A stretch of 5,725 bases of DNA, from the NCBI GenBank assembly GCA_937944075.1, contig CALDZZ010000144.1, positions 1 to 5,725 of the forward strand, in the 5' to 3' direction. How positions within the stretch are numbered: position 1 is the stretch's first letter; each line of letters opens with the position of its first letter. Positions 1-5,725 of this stretch are shown piece after piece. The notes under the pieces were generated by a model. The model was not told where the DNA came from. It was given only the letters and a program-made list of their open reading frames with translations, and ran no database searches. A program made the position numbers and the translations under genes. The stretch is from an uncultured Rhizobiaceae group bacterium. GTDB taxonomy: Bacteria > Pseudomonadota > Alphaproteobacteria > Rhizobiales > Rhizobiaceae.

Positions 1-1569
1 AATTGCACGGGCTTTCAACTCCTTGCGGATAATCTTGCCAGTAACCGTCATTGGCAGGGCATCCACAAAGCTGACTTCACGCGGATATTCATGGGCTGAC
101 AAGTGTTTGCGAACAAACTCACTTAAGTCTTTTTCAAGTTCATGCCCCGGCTTGATACCTTCTTTCAAAAGAACATAAGCCTTGACGATTTCAGTTCGTT
201 GAGGATCCGGTTTGCCAATCACACCAACGGAGGCAACCGCTTCATGTTTCAAAAGACAGTCTTCGATTTCTGCAGGGCCGATACGATAGCCTGAAGAGGT
301 TATGACATCATCATCACGGCCTACAAAGCGAATGAACTCTCCTTCACGAATTCCCCTGTCTCCGGTTAGTAACCAGTCATCCCTAAACTTTTCTTCGGTG
401 GCTTTCGGATTATCCCAGTACTCAAGCATCATGGAGGCAGAGCCGCGTTTGACTGCAATGTCGCCTTCTTCAAATGTCGGGTTTCCGGCTTCATCGATTA
501 CTTCACACTCGTGCCCAGGAACAGCTTTTCCAATCGCACCAGGTTGAGGATCAAACCATGCGTTGCAGGATGCCAAAACCAGATTACACTCTGTTTGTCC
601 ATAAAACTCGTTGATGGTAAGACCCAACGCACGTTTACCCCATTCAAGCATTTCCGCGCCCAAGGGTTCTCCTCCACAACCAACCGACCGCAGGCCTTTT
701 ATTTTCTTGTCTTCTGCCTTTAAAAGCCGAAGTGCCGTTGGCGGGAAAAACACATTGCGGACGTCACCTGCATCAATGATCCTCTGACACGTATCACCAT
801 CAAACTTTGCAAGCCTTGAAGAAACAACGGGAATGCCGTGGTAAAGCGATGGCATCAAGACATTCATCAGCCCGCCGATCCATGCCCAATCTGCTGGCGT
901 CCAGAACACATCATCCGGCTTGGGTGCCAAGCTGTGAAACATCTCCACACCTGGTACATGACCTGCCAAAACCCTGTGCCCGTGAAGCGCGCCCTTGGGT
1001 GCCCCTGTTGTACCTGAAGTATAAATCAAAAGTCCGGGGGTTTCGGAATTTGTCCTTGCTATTTCAAATTCATCAGATTGCGCGGTATCTGATAAAAGTT
1101 CCGGCACAATGATATGTTGCAAATCCGGTAATTGATTGCGCAAGGCTTCCAGCTGCATTGCCCCCTCGGTGTCGGTCAAAACCACTTTTGCCTGCGAATT
1201 TTGTAATCGTGAAAGCAGAGCATCTTCACCAAAGAGCTTGAAGAGCGGCATTGATATCGCAGCCATTTTCCAGGCCGCAATATGGCTTGCTGCTGTCCAT
1301 ACGGATTGAGTTCTGAAGACGCCAATTCTGTCACCCTTTTCGATATCGAGCGAGACCAGCAAATTCGCCAATTGGCTGGATTTTGATTTCAACTCCGAAT
1401 AAGAGACATCCCGGCGAACCTCTTCCGTCAAGTCGATGATCGCAGTTCTATCGGGCTCCAACCCGGCCCATTTATCACAAACCTCCCAAGCCATGTTGTA
1501 ACGATCCGGAAACTCCCACCTGAATGCCTTGTATGCCTTTTCGTAGGTTTGATAGGTGGCAAGCATCAT
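1..1569 (-). CDS. AMP-forming acyl-CoA synthetase (ANL superfamily), C-terminal tip cut off by the window edge
   Basis: This protein would activate a carboxylic acid with ATP to an acyl-AMP and then to an acyl-CoA in the cytoplasm. An unbroken 523-codon frame runs to base 1. Seen motifs are the P-loop-like YTSGTTGAPKG at about residues 183-193, the adenylate-binding YGQTE at 323-327, LTGD at 401-404, the hinge region GRDDDVITSSGYRIG at 417-431, and the C-terminal TGKI with the expected catalytic lysine at 512. All core motifs are intact, and family length suggests only a few to a few tens of residues are missing. The chain style resembles acetyl/propionyl and medium-chain (ACSM-like) synthetases; substrate cannot be fixed from motifs. 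Its position after isovaleryl-CoA dehydrogenase suggests a short or branched-chain acid such as isovalerate (inference). The start is ATGATG at 1569/1566. The first ATG overlaps the upstream stop by 4 nt, while the second is better spaced from the strong AGGGAGGA Shine-Dalgarno. Confidence 0.93.
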   Translation of the reverse strand, partial: MMLATYQTYEKAYKAFRWEFPDRYNMAWEVCDKWAGLEPDRTAIIDLTEEVRRDVSYSELKSKSSQLANLLVSLDIEKGDRIGVFRTQSVWTAASHIAAWKMAAISMPLFKLFGEDALLSRLQNSQAKVVLTDTEGAMQLEALRNQLPDLQHIIVPELLSDTAQSDEFEIARTNSETPGLLIYTSGTTGAPKGALHGHRVLAGHVPGVEMFHSLAPKPDDVFWTPADWAWIGGLMNVLMPSLYHGIPVVSSRLAKFDGDTCQRIIDAGDVRNVFFPPTALRLLKAEDKKIKGLRSVGCGGEPLGAEMLEWGKRALGLTINEFYGQTECNLVLASCNAWFDPQPGAIGKAVPGHECEVIDEAGNPTFEEGDIAVKRGSASMMLEYWDNPKATEEKFRDDWLLTGDRGIREGEFIRFVGRDDDVITSSGYRIGPAEIEDCLLKHEAVASVGVIGKPDPQRTEIVKAYVLLKEGIKPGHELEKDLSEFVRKHLSAHEYPREVSFVDALPMTVTGKIIRKELKARAI

Positions 1570-2045
1570 TCCTCCCTGATTGTACAATAGGGGGTGGTGG
1601 AGCGGCCTTCGAGGCAGGCTTGAAATTCTGCCGTAATGCCGGCAATTTCCGCAACCTCACAACCAAGCTTTGCTGATGTTTCTGCTCCCGGTCTTTCTGC
1701 GGCAACCTCTGTGCATCTTGCTTCACGATAGGAAAACCAGTTGCCCATCAGTTCTGCCAGCATGGAATTGCCTGAAAGGGTCAACTTGCCGATAAGCGTT
1801 TCTTGCTGATTGGACATTTCATTTTCCCAATCCTGTTTCTGTTTCAACAGACAAGCACCATGTGTGTCCGTACCAACGGCATGCTCCTGGCAAGGAGCGA
1901 ACATCATGCCTCTACATTCTGGCCAGCTGGTTTCTTCGCCAATATTAGCAAGGCAATTCAGCACCAACGTCTGGTTGGTGATGGGGCTTTGAGCATAAGC
2001 CGACGAGACACTCGCGGCCAGCGCAATGGCAGTCAGGAGTTTCAC
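1566..2045 (-). CDS. Secreted cysteine-rich LprI/DUF1311-like protein (putative lysozyme-inhibitor family)
   Basis: A 159-residue protein. Residues 1-18 form a Sec signal peptide: Lys at position 2, a hydrophobic Leu/Ala/Ile core, and a likely cleavage after AYA, leaving Gln19. No Cys follows the cleavage site, so it is probably soluble in the periplasm rather than a lipoprotein. The mature part has eight cysteines (31, 44, 52, 65, 111, 129, 144, 154), an even number suited to disulfides. The pattern C-x12-C-x7-C, a further Cys at 65, a Trp at 73, then GNWFSYREARC at 101-111 and a late GC matches the LprI-type layout (Q/W-x2-YRdaeC). Known members include inhibitors of lysozyme; whether this one inhibits any enzyme is not shown by sequence. 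The start is GTG at 2045, overlapping the ivd stop (GTGA), with AAGGAA five bases upstream. The stop overlaps the synthetase start. Its link to acyl-CoA catabolism is unexplained. Confidence 0.8.
   Translation of the reverse strand: MKLLTAIALAASVSSAYAQSPITNQTLVLNCLANIGEETSWPECRGMMFAPCQEHAVGTDTHGACLLKQKQDWENEMSNQQETLIGKLTLSGNSMLAELMGNWFSYREARCTEVAAERPGAETSAKLGCEVAEIAGITAEFQACLEGRSTTPYCTIREE
1570..1577 (-). promoter_or_regulatory. Strong Shine-Dalgarno (AGGGAGGA) before the tandem ATGATG start of the acyl-CoA synthetase gene
   Basis: On the minus strand AGGGAGGA lies just before ATGATG. Its GGAGG core is 1 nt from the first ATG (1569) and 4 nt from the second (1566). The second ATG is therefore the more likely initiator, which would give an overlap of one base with the upstream stop (TGATG) and shorten the protein by one residue. 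The site lies inside the last codons of the LprI-like gene, as expected for coupled translation. Confidence 0.6.
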
Positions 2046-3205
2046 GCTGTTTCCTTCATCAATTCACGCCCAATCAACATGCGCCTGATCTCTGAAGTGC
2101 CTGCGCCGATTTCCATCAGCTTTGCATCTCGCATGATACGTGAGACCGGATTGTCAGAAAGATACCCCGCCCCACCCATGGCTTGCACCGCCTGAATGGA
2201 TTGCAACATCGCTTGTTCTGATGCGTAGAGCACGCAGGCAGCTGCGTCCTGTCGGGTAACTTCGCCCCTGTCACAGGCTTTGGCGACTGCATAAACATAG
2301 GCGCGTGATGTATTCATCGCAGTATACATGTCTGCAATCTTGCCCTGCATGAGCTGGAAATCTCCAATTTTCTGGCCGAACTGCTTGCGCTCATGCATGT
2401 AGGGCATGATCTCGTCGAGACAGGCATTCATGATGCCAATGCCAATGCCTGCAAGAACCACACGCTCATAGTCCAGACCAGACATCAGCACGTTTACACC
2501 CTTGCCTTCTTCACCCAGAATGTTTTCATAAGGCACTTCGCAATCTTCAAAAATCAGCTCTGCCGTGTTGGAGCCACGCATGCCGAGCTTATCGAAATGG
2601 GGCGAGGTAGAGAAACCCTTCATCTCTTTTTCAATCAGAAAAGCCGTAATTCCTTTTGGCCCTGCATCCATGTCTGTCTTGGCATAGACCACGAGTGTAT
2701 CAGCGTCAGGGCCATTGGTGATCCAGTATTTGTTTCCGTTCAAAACAAAACGGTCATTGCGTTTTTCTGCGCGCAACTGCATGGAGACCACATCCGATCC
2801 CGAGCCGGGTTCCGACATGGCGAGTGCACCGACATGAGCACCGGAAATCAGTCTTGGAAGATAATGTTTTTTCTGCTCTTCATTGCCGTTAAGGGCAATC
2901 TGGTTGACGCAGAGATTTGAATGCGCACCATAGGAAAGAGAAATTGAGGCTGACGCCCTTGCCACTTCTTCGACAGCAATTGTATGGGCAAGATAGCCCA
3001 TACCGGCGCCTCCGTATTCTTCCGGCACGGTAACACCCAGAAGTCCGACCTCACCAAACTCTTTCCATAGCTGAGCCGGAAATTCATTTTTCTGATCTGT
3101 TTCTGCGGCAAGCGGCTTGATACGTTCCTGGGCAAATCGATGCACCATGTCTCGCAGTGCGTCTATTTCTTCGCCATGGCCAAAATTCATGCTTGCATTA
3201 AACAT
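2042..3205 (-). CDS. ivd: Isovaleryl-CoA dehydrogenase (acyl-CoA dehydrogenase family)
   Basis: FAD-dependent oxidation of isovaleryl-CoA to 3-methylcrotonyl-CoA in leucine breakdown, with electrons passed to electron-transfer flavoprotein in the cytoplasm. At 387 residues it is full family length, with an N-terminal helical domain (about 10-125), a middle beta domain (126-225) opening with the signature GALAMSEPGSGSD at 126-138 and the flavin-contact WITNG at 161-165, and a C-terminal helical domain (235-385) with RKQFG at 273-277 and QAMGGAGY at 341-348. The subtype rests on the catalytic base. IVD carries it in the segment seen here as GLDYER (Glu247), while the position used by medium-chain enzymes (YEGT) is here GAGT at 367-370, as in IVD. 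Another branched or short-chain substrate remains possible. The start ATG at 3205 has GGAGGAAG seven bases upstream and overlaps the tetR stop by one base; a second ATG at codon 6 lacks a good ribosome site. Confidence 0.93.
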   Translation of the reverse strand: MFNASMNFGHGEEIDALRDMVHRFAQERIKPLAAETDQKNEFPAQLWKEFGEVGLLGVTVPEEYGGAGMGYLAHTIAVEEVARASASISLSYGAHSNLCVNQIALNGNEEQKKHYLPRLISGAHVGALAMSEPGSGSDVVSMQLRAEKRNDRFVLNGNKYWITNGPDADTLVVYAKTDMDAGPKGITAFLIEKEMKGFSTSPHFDKLGMRGSNTAELIFEDCEVPYENILGEEGKGVNVLMSGLDYERVVLAGIGIGIMNACLDEIMPYMHERKQFGQKIGDFQLMQGKIADMYTAMNTSRAYVYAVAKACDRGEVTRQDAAACVLYASEQAMLQSIQAVQAMGGAGYLSDNPVSRIMRDAKLMEIGAGTSEIRRMLIGRELMKETA

Positions 3206-3831
3206 CAGACAACTTCCTCCAGTCTGGGCTTTTCTCGCGCAGGCTCAAGCCCGACGACCGATAAAACCAAGTTTACATATATTTTTTCAATGTCTTCAAC
3301 ACCGAGACGCCCACCATAGCGGAACCAGGTATTGACGCCTGTCATCATCGAAATGATTGCCATGGCAGTGACGGGAACATCATCAAGCTGAAAGGCATCA
3401 GCCTGCAAGCCATCTCGCAAAATGCCTCGCAAAAAGCGCTCATACTGCTGACGCAGTTTCATGATCTCAGAATAAGGCTCCGGCTCAAGGTTTCGCAATT
3501 CCATGTAGGCAACAAACACCTCTTCGGGTTTGTCTATATGATAGCGAATGTGAAAGCGGGTAAAGGCTTCAAGGGCCTGCGCAGGGTTGTCAGGGCGGCT
3601 TTCCTCATGAAGCGCCTTCAGCAAATCCTGCATATGGGTTTTCATTAATCCATACAGAATTGCCTGCTTGGTTGGAAAATAATTATAAAGACCGCCAGCC
3701 TGAATTTTGCAATTAGTTGCAATCTGGCGCATGGATACAGCAGCATATCCATTATGAGCAAATAGCGTCAGCGCCTCCTTCAAGATGCGCTTTTCAGTTT
3801 CCTTGCCAATTGAGCCTGTTGTTCTTGCCAT
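3205..3831 (-). CDS. TetR/AcrR-family transcriptional regulator
   Basis: A 208-residue DNA-binding regulator of normal TetR length. The N-terminal helix-turn-helix domain covers about residues 12-60: a first helix ending LFAHNGY, MRQIATNCKIQAGG as the helix-turn-helix, then the hallmark LYNYFPTKQAIL at 48-59. The remainder is the all-helical ligand-binding and dimerisation domain. It is first in an operon with isovaleryl-CoA dehydrogenase and an acyl-CoA synthetase, so it probably senses an acyl-CoA or related acid and controls its own operon (inference). TetR regulators of branched-chain acyl-CoA catabolism are known in proteobacteria (LiuQ type), but I cannot establish orthology. The stop overlaps the ivd ATG (TGATG). 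There is no recognisable Shine-Dalgarno before the ATG at 3831; see the promoter entry for a leaderless explanation. The start is supported because the HTH sits at its usual distance from the N-terminus. Confidence 0.92.
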   Translation of the reverse strand: MARTTGSIGKETEKRILKEALTLFAHNGYAAVSMRQIATNCKIQAGGLYNYFPTKQAILYGLMKTHMQDLLKALHEESRPDNPAQALEAFTRFHIRYHIDKPEEVFVAYMELRNLEPEPYSEIMKLRQQYERFLRGILRDGLQADAFQLDDVPVTAMAIISMMTGVNTWFRYGGRLGVEDIEKIYVNLVLSVVGLEPAREKPRLEEVV

Positions 3832-3836
3832 GCCAC

Positions 3837-3866
3837 AAGATAATCATGATTTGAAATAAATGACAA
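3837..3866 (-). promoter_or_regulatory. Candidate sigma-70-like promoter of the tetR-ivd operon
   Basis: Reading the minus strand, TTGTCA (3866-3861, one mismatch to TTGACA) is followed after 18 bp by TATCTT (3842-3837, four of six matches to TATAAT). Five bases separate the -10 from the tetR ATG at 3831, so transcription would start at or next to the A of ATG and give a leaderless mRNA, in keeping with the lack of a Shine-Dalgarno. This is a by-eye match in an AT-rich gap, so chance is a real alternative; read-through from the upstream SDR gene is also possible. Confidence 0.35.
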
Positions 3867-3867
3867 G

Positions 3868-3893
3868 ATTAAATGAACGATTGTTTAATTAAT
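3868..3893. promoter_or_regulatory. Imperfect inverted repeat, candidate TetR operator
   Basis: On the plus strand the arms ATTAAATGAAC (3868-3878) and GTTTAATTAAT (3883-3893) are reverse complements at 9 of 11 positions, around the 4-bp spacer GATT. The repeat lies in the only sizeable gap of the minus-strand cluster, two bases upstream of the candidate -35 of the tetR gene. TetR proteins usually bind such dyads near their own promoter. The AT-rich arms raise the chance of a fortuitous match, and the repeat could instead serve as a weak 3'-end structure for the SDR transcript, although the stem is not GC-rich. Confidence 0.4.
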
Positions 3894-3896
3894 TTC

Positions 3897-4598
3897 TCAC
3901 CACTCAACCGGATCGCCCTTGTAATCCCAAAAAGTGCCTGTTTGCTGTGGTTGCAATCCATCCAACACTTGCAACATCTGACTTGCAGAATGGGTTGGTG
4001 TGAAGCGCTCTCTATCTGTGGCAAACGGATCCGAGAGTGAGGTTTCAACCGTTCCAGGATGCATCGCAGCAAAAATAGCCTCCGGCTTATTGCGACCGAC
4101 CTCAATGGCGGTACATTTCAATAACATGTTAAGGGCAGCTTTTGACGCGCGATAGGAATACCACCCGCCAAGGGAATTGTCCCCAATGCTGCCAACCCTT
4201 GCAGAGAGTGTTGCAAAGATTGCACGCTCACGCCTGGGCATAAGTGGACTGAAATGCTTCATCAACAAGGCAGGCCCCATGGCGTTTAGTTCAAACAGCC
4301 TCATCATGTTTTGTGGCTCAAGTGTTTTAAGGGATTTTTCCGGCTTGATAATTTCATCAGATAAAAATCCGGTCGCATCGATGACCAAATGCACATCTCC
4401 CTTGATGGTACCAGCTGCAGCCTTAATGCTTGTTTCATCTTCAAACTTGATGGCAGGCCATGTGGTTCTTGAAAATTCAAAAACTTCTGCACAATTTTCA
4501 TCCTGCTTTAACAAGTCAACAAATGCAGAGCCAATACCACCGGTTGAACCTGCAACAACTGCGCGGTAGTCTTTGGAAAGTGACTTCATCGAGATCAT
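3897..4598 (-). CDS. Short-chain dehydrogenase/reductase, C-factor (CsgA)-like
   Basis: A 233-residue cytoplasmic NAD(P)-dependent oxidoreductase of the short-chain (SDR) superfamily. Seen are the Rossmann nucleotide-binding motif GSTGGIG at 17-23, the structural Asn in ELNAMGP (Asn105), and the catalytic pair YRASK with Tyr149 and Lys153. The preceding segment SARVGSIGDNSLGGW has Ser132 or Ser137 as the catalytic serine, and PGTVET at about 184-189 follows. The wording of this active-site block is like C-factor/CsgA-type SDRs. The substrate is unknown. The chain is compact but complete. The start ATG at 4598 has AGGG seven bases upstream; an ATG three codons later has no such site. It diverges from the hydratase-like gene with about 22 bp between starts, and lies 65 bp ahead of tetR on the same strand, so it may either feed into that operon or belong functionally with the divergent pair. 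Confidence 0.88.
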   Translation of the reverse strand: MISMKSLSKDYRAVVAGSTGGIGSAFVDLLKQDENCAEVFEFSRTTWPAIKFEDETSIKAAAGTIKGDVHLVIDATGFLSDEIIKPEKSLKTLEPQNMMRLFELNAMGPALLMKHFSPLMPRRERAIFATLSARVGSIGDNSLGGWYSYRASKAALNMLLKCTAIEVGRNKPEAIFAAMHPGTVETSLSDPFATDRERFTPTHSASQMLQVLDGLQPQQTGTFWDYKGDPVEW

Positions 4599-4616
4599 GT
4601 TTCAACCCTGGAATAA

Positions 4617-4633
4617 TATCATGGACCATAATA
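4617..4633. repeat. Near-perfect 17-bp palindrome across the start codon of the hydratase-like gene
   Basis: TATCATGG-A-CCATAATA has 8-bp arms that pair at 7 of 8 positions around a single central base. It covers the ATG at 4621 and abuts the short gap between the two divergent genes. It could be an operator shared by both promoters, or chance: the core ATGGACCAT arises partly from the start codon. No protein is assigned to it. Confidence 0.3.
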
Positions 4634-5418
4634 CCATACATCGCATTGCAGAAGCGCGTTTCAAGAGCTGGAAGAACCGCGAGCGGTTCACTCAACTCCT
4701 AGGTGATGACAAACCAGCCGACATGACGGAGGCTTACGCGATCCAGACATCCCTTTACGAGATTATGCGCAATGAGGATCGCTTCACTGAATTTGGCGGA
4801 CACAAAGTTGCACTTACTTCCCCTGCCATTCAGGAAATGTGCGGCGTTAGTGAACCGGCCTATGGTGCTGTGTTCAAGGAATTCATTCACGCCAACAACC
4901 ATGAAATAAACATGGATGACTTTATACGGTTTGGCATTGAATTCGAGGTCTGTTTTGAGATTGGTCAAACCGTGCCACTTTCTGATAAACCCTACACAAA
5001 AGAAACCATAACTCCCTACATCACTGCAGCCATGCCTGCCTTTGAGCTGATTGATGACAGGGACGCAGACTATAACCATCTGGATGCTGCTTCGATTTTA
5101 ACTGATCGGTGCTGGTGCAACGGTATCGTACTGGGCAACAAGGTATCGGATTGGCAATCCCTTGATATTGGTAATCTTGCATCGAAGGTTCTATTGAACG
5201 GCGATGTGAATGATGAAGGCAATACAAAAGACGCCTTGGGGCATCCTCTCAATTCCGTTGCCTTTGTTGCAAATCATCTGGGTCTATACGGCAAGACACT
5301 CAAGGCTGGAGAAGTCGTAATGACGGGCAGTGCGCTTAAAACCCAGTTTCCAGTGGCGGGCGACACTATAATATATGCGATTGAAGGACTTGGAGATGTA
5401 AAAGCCCGCGTTATGTAA
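4621..5418 (+). CDS. 2-keto-4-pentenoate hydratase-like protein (MhpD type, fumarylacetoacetate hydrolase superfamily)
   Basis: A 265-residue cytoplasmic protein of the family that adds water to 2-hydroxypenta-2,4-dienoate-type substrates, or does related decarboxylase/hydrolase chemistry, with a divalent metal. Seen, counting from this start, are GGHKVALTSPAIQ at 59-71 and GVSEPAYG at 75-82, typical of MhpD-type enzymes; the Glu-x-Glu pair 107/109 in GIEFEVCF and Glu142 in MPAFELIDDR, the expected metal ligands; and near the C-terminus an AGEVVMTGS segment. The length fits MhpD relatives. The reading frame is open upstream to a TTG at 4573, with an ATG at 4597. I chose 4621 because homologous proteins begin close to the IHRIAEAR helix and because the longer forms run into the divergent SDR gene. 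No aromatic meta-cleavage genes are in view, so the true substrate is uncertain. The photolyase-like gene follows after 6 bp, suggesting co-transcription. Confidence 0.85.
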   Translation: MDHNTIHRIAEARFKSWKNRERFTQLLGDDKPADMTEAYAIQTSLYEIMRNEDRFTEFGGHKVALTSPAIQEMCGVSEPAYGAVFKEFIHANNHEINMDDFIRFGIEFEVCFEIGQTVPLSDKPYTKETITPYITAAMPAFELIDDRDADYNHLDAASILTDRCWCNGIVLGNKVSDWQSLDIGNLASKVLLNGDVNDEGNTKDALGHPLNSVAFVANHLGLYGKTLKAGEVVMTGSALKTQFPVAGDTIIYAIEGLGDVKARVM

Positions 5419-5424
5419 GATTTT

Positions 5425-5725
5425 ATGTCAAATCTTGTTCTTGTCCTTGGCGACCAGCTTTCCCATACTCTATCTTCCGTTTCGGCTGCAGAAAAATCTT
5501 CTGACCGCATTTTATTGTGCGAAGTTCAGGAAGAGGCAACCTACGTAAAGCATCACAAGAAGAAGATTGCCCTTCTGTTTTCCGCCATGCGCCATTTTGC
5601 ACAGGAACTGGAAACTGAGGGGTGGCATGTTGATTATGTCAAACTGGATGATGATGATAATTCAGGATCGTTTAAAGGCGAAATCAAGCGTGCAATTTCT
5701 CGACACGATATCAAAAACATTCTTG
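5425..5725 (+). CDS. Cryptochrome/photolyase-related protein (PhrB/FeS-BCP type), N-terminal part only
   Basis: About 100 codons are visible and the frame is open at the window end. The chain starts with a beta strand LVLVLGDQLSHTL, then has CEVQEEATYVKHHKKKI at about 31-47, LLFSAMRHFAQEL at 49-61 and a GWHVDYVKLDD strand. These are hallmarks of the alpha/beta domain of the deoxyribodipyrimidine photolyase-related family whose studied members (PhrB of Agrobacterium, CryB of Rhodobacter) carry FAD and a 4Fe-4S cluster and repair (6-4) photoproducts or act as light sensors. The FAD and cluster ligands lie in the unseen C-terminal part, so those cannot be checked here. The start ATG at 5425 lies 6 bp after the preceding stop with no clear Shine-Dalgarno, suggesting translation coupled to the upstream gene. 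Confidence 0.9.
   Translation, partial: MSNLVLVLGDQLSHTLSSVSAAEKSSDRILLCEVQEEATYVKHHKKKIALLFSAMRHFAQELETEGWHVDYVKLDDDDNSGSFKGEIKRAISRHDIKNIL

Noticed and set aside
302..1112. Several short plus-strand frames (for example 302-547, 511-723, 807-1112)
   Set aside because: All lie opposite the continuous 523-codon acyl-CoA synthetase frame and have no supporting motifs.
1803..2195. A 130-codon plus-strand frame across the lprI-like/ivd junction
   Set aside because: Both minus-strand genes there have signal peptide or catalytic motifs and good starts, so this frame is a shadow.
2393..2920. A 175-codon open frame on the plus strand opposite ivd
   Set aside because: It lies wholly inside the strongly supported ivd gene, shows no recognisable motif, and its composition is what the antisense of a conserved gene gives.
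2042..3205. Medium- or short-chain acyl-CoA dehydrogenase identity
   Set aside because: Those enzymes carry the catalytic Glu in a YEGT-type motif near the C-terminus; here that position is GAGT and the Glu is in GLDYER, the IVD arrangement.
3868..3893. Rho-independent terminator after the SDR gene
   Set aside because: The dyad is AT-rich with mismatches and lacks a GC-rich stem followed by a T-run in the SDR direction, so an operator is the better reading.
4177..4569. A 130-codon plus-strand frame opposite the SDR gene
   Set aside because: The SDR frame on the minus strand carries the full Rossmann and YxxxK motifs; the plus-strand frame has none.
4573..4620. TTG at 4573 or ATG at 4597 as the start of the hydratase-like gene
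   Set aside because: Both extend into the start of the divergent SDR gene and add residues not expected for the family; neither has a convincing Shine-Dalgarno. ATG at 4597 cannot be fully excluded.
4699..5079. A 126-codon open frame on the minus strand opposite the hydratase-like gene
   Set aside because: It is the antisense shadow of the MhpD-like coding region, has no family motif, and no ribosome site or context supports it.

Overview
The window looks like chromosomal DNA of a free-living, probably marine or soil, proteobacterium. An alphaproteobacterium is my best guess, from the protein styles (IVD, an LprI-like periplasmic protein, an FeS-type photolyase relative) and a roughly balanced base composition. 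This assignment is inference. I see no mobile element, CRISPR array, rRNA or tRNA. The window is almost fully coding: the only gaps are 65 bp (3832-3896), about 22 bp (4599-4620) and 6 bp (5419-5424).

Minus strand, read right to left. A C-factor/CsgA-like short-chain dehydrogenase (4598-3897) is followed after 65 bp by a tightly packed four-gene operon. This holds a TetR-family regulator (3831-3205), isovaleryl-CoA dehydrogenase (3205-2042), a small secreted cysteine-rich LprI/DUF1311-like protein (2045-1566) and an AMP-forming acyl-CoA synthetase (1569 to beyond base 1, C-terminal tip missing). The three internal junctions overlap by 1, 4 and 4 nt (or 1 nt at the last, if the second ATG of the synthetase is used), so the genes are very probably co-transcribed and translationally coupled. 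The dehydrogenase and synthetase point to catabolism of leucine/isovalerate or related branched or short acyl groups, and the leading TetR gene is the likely local acyl-CoA-responsive regulator. The LprI-like exported protein does not fit that metabolic theme and is the oddest member.

Plus strand. A fumarylacetoacetate-hydrolase-superfamily protein of the 2-keto-4-pentenoate hydratase (MhpD) type (4621-5418) diverges from the dehydrogenase gene with only about 22 bp between start codons. Six bases after it begins a cryptochrome/photolyase-related gene of the PhrB/FeS-BCP type (5425 to beyond the window end, about 100 codons visible).

Regulatory candidates are an imperfect inverted repeat (11-bp arms, 4-bp spacer) and a promoter-like -35/-10 pair upstream of tetR that would give a leaderless mRNA, plus an 8+1+8 near-palindrome across the start codon of the hydratase-like gene. 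I found no clearly new molecular system. The most notable points are the exported LprI-like protein embedded by overlaps in an acyl-CoA catabolic operon, and the SDR / hydratase / photolyase grouping.
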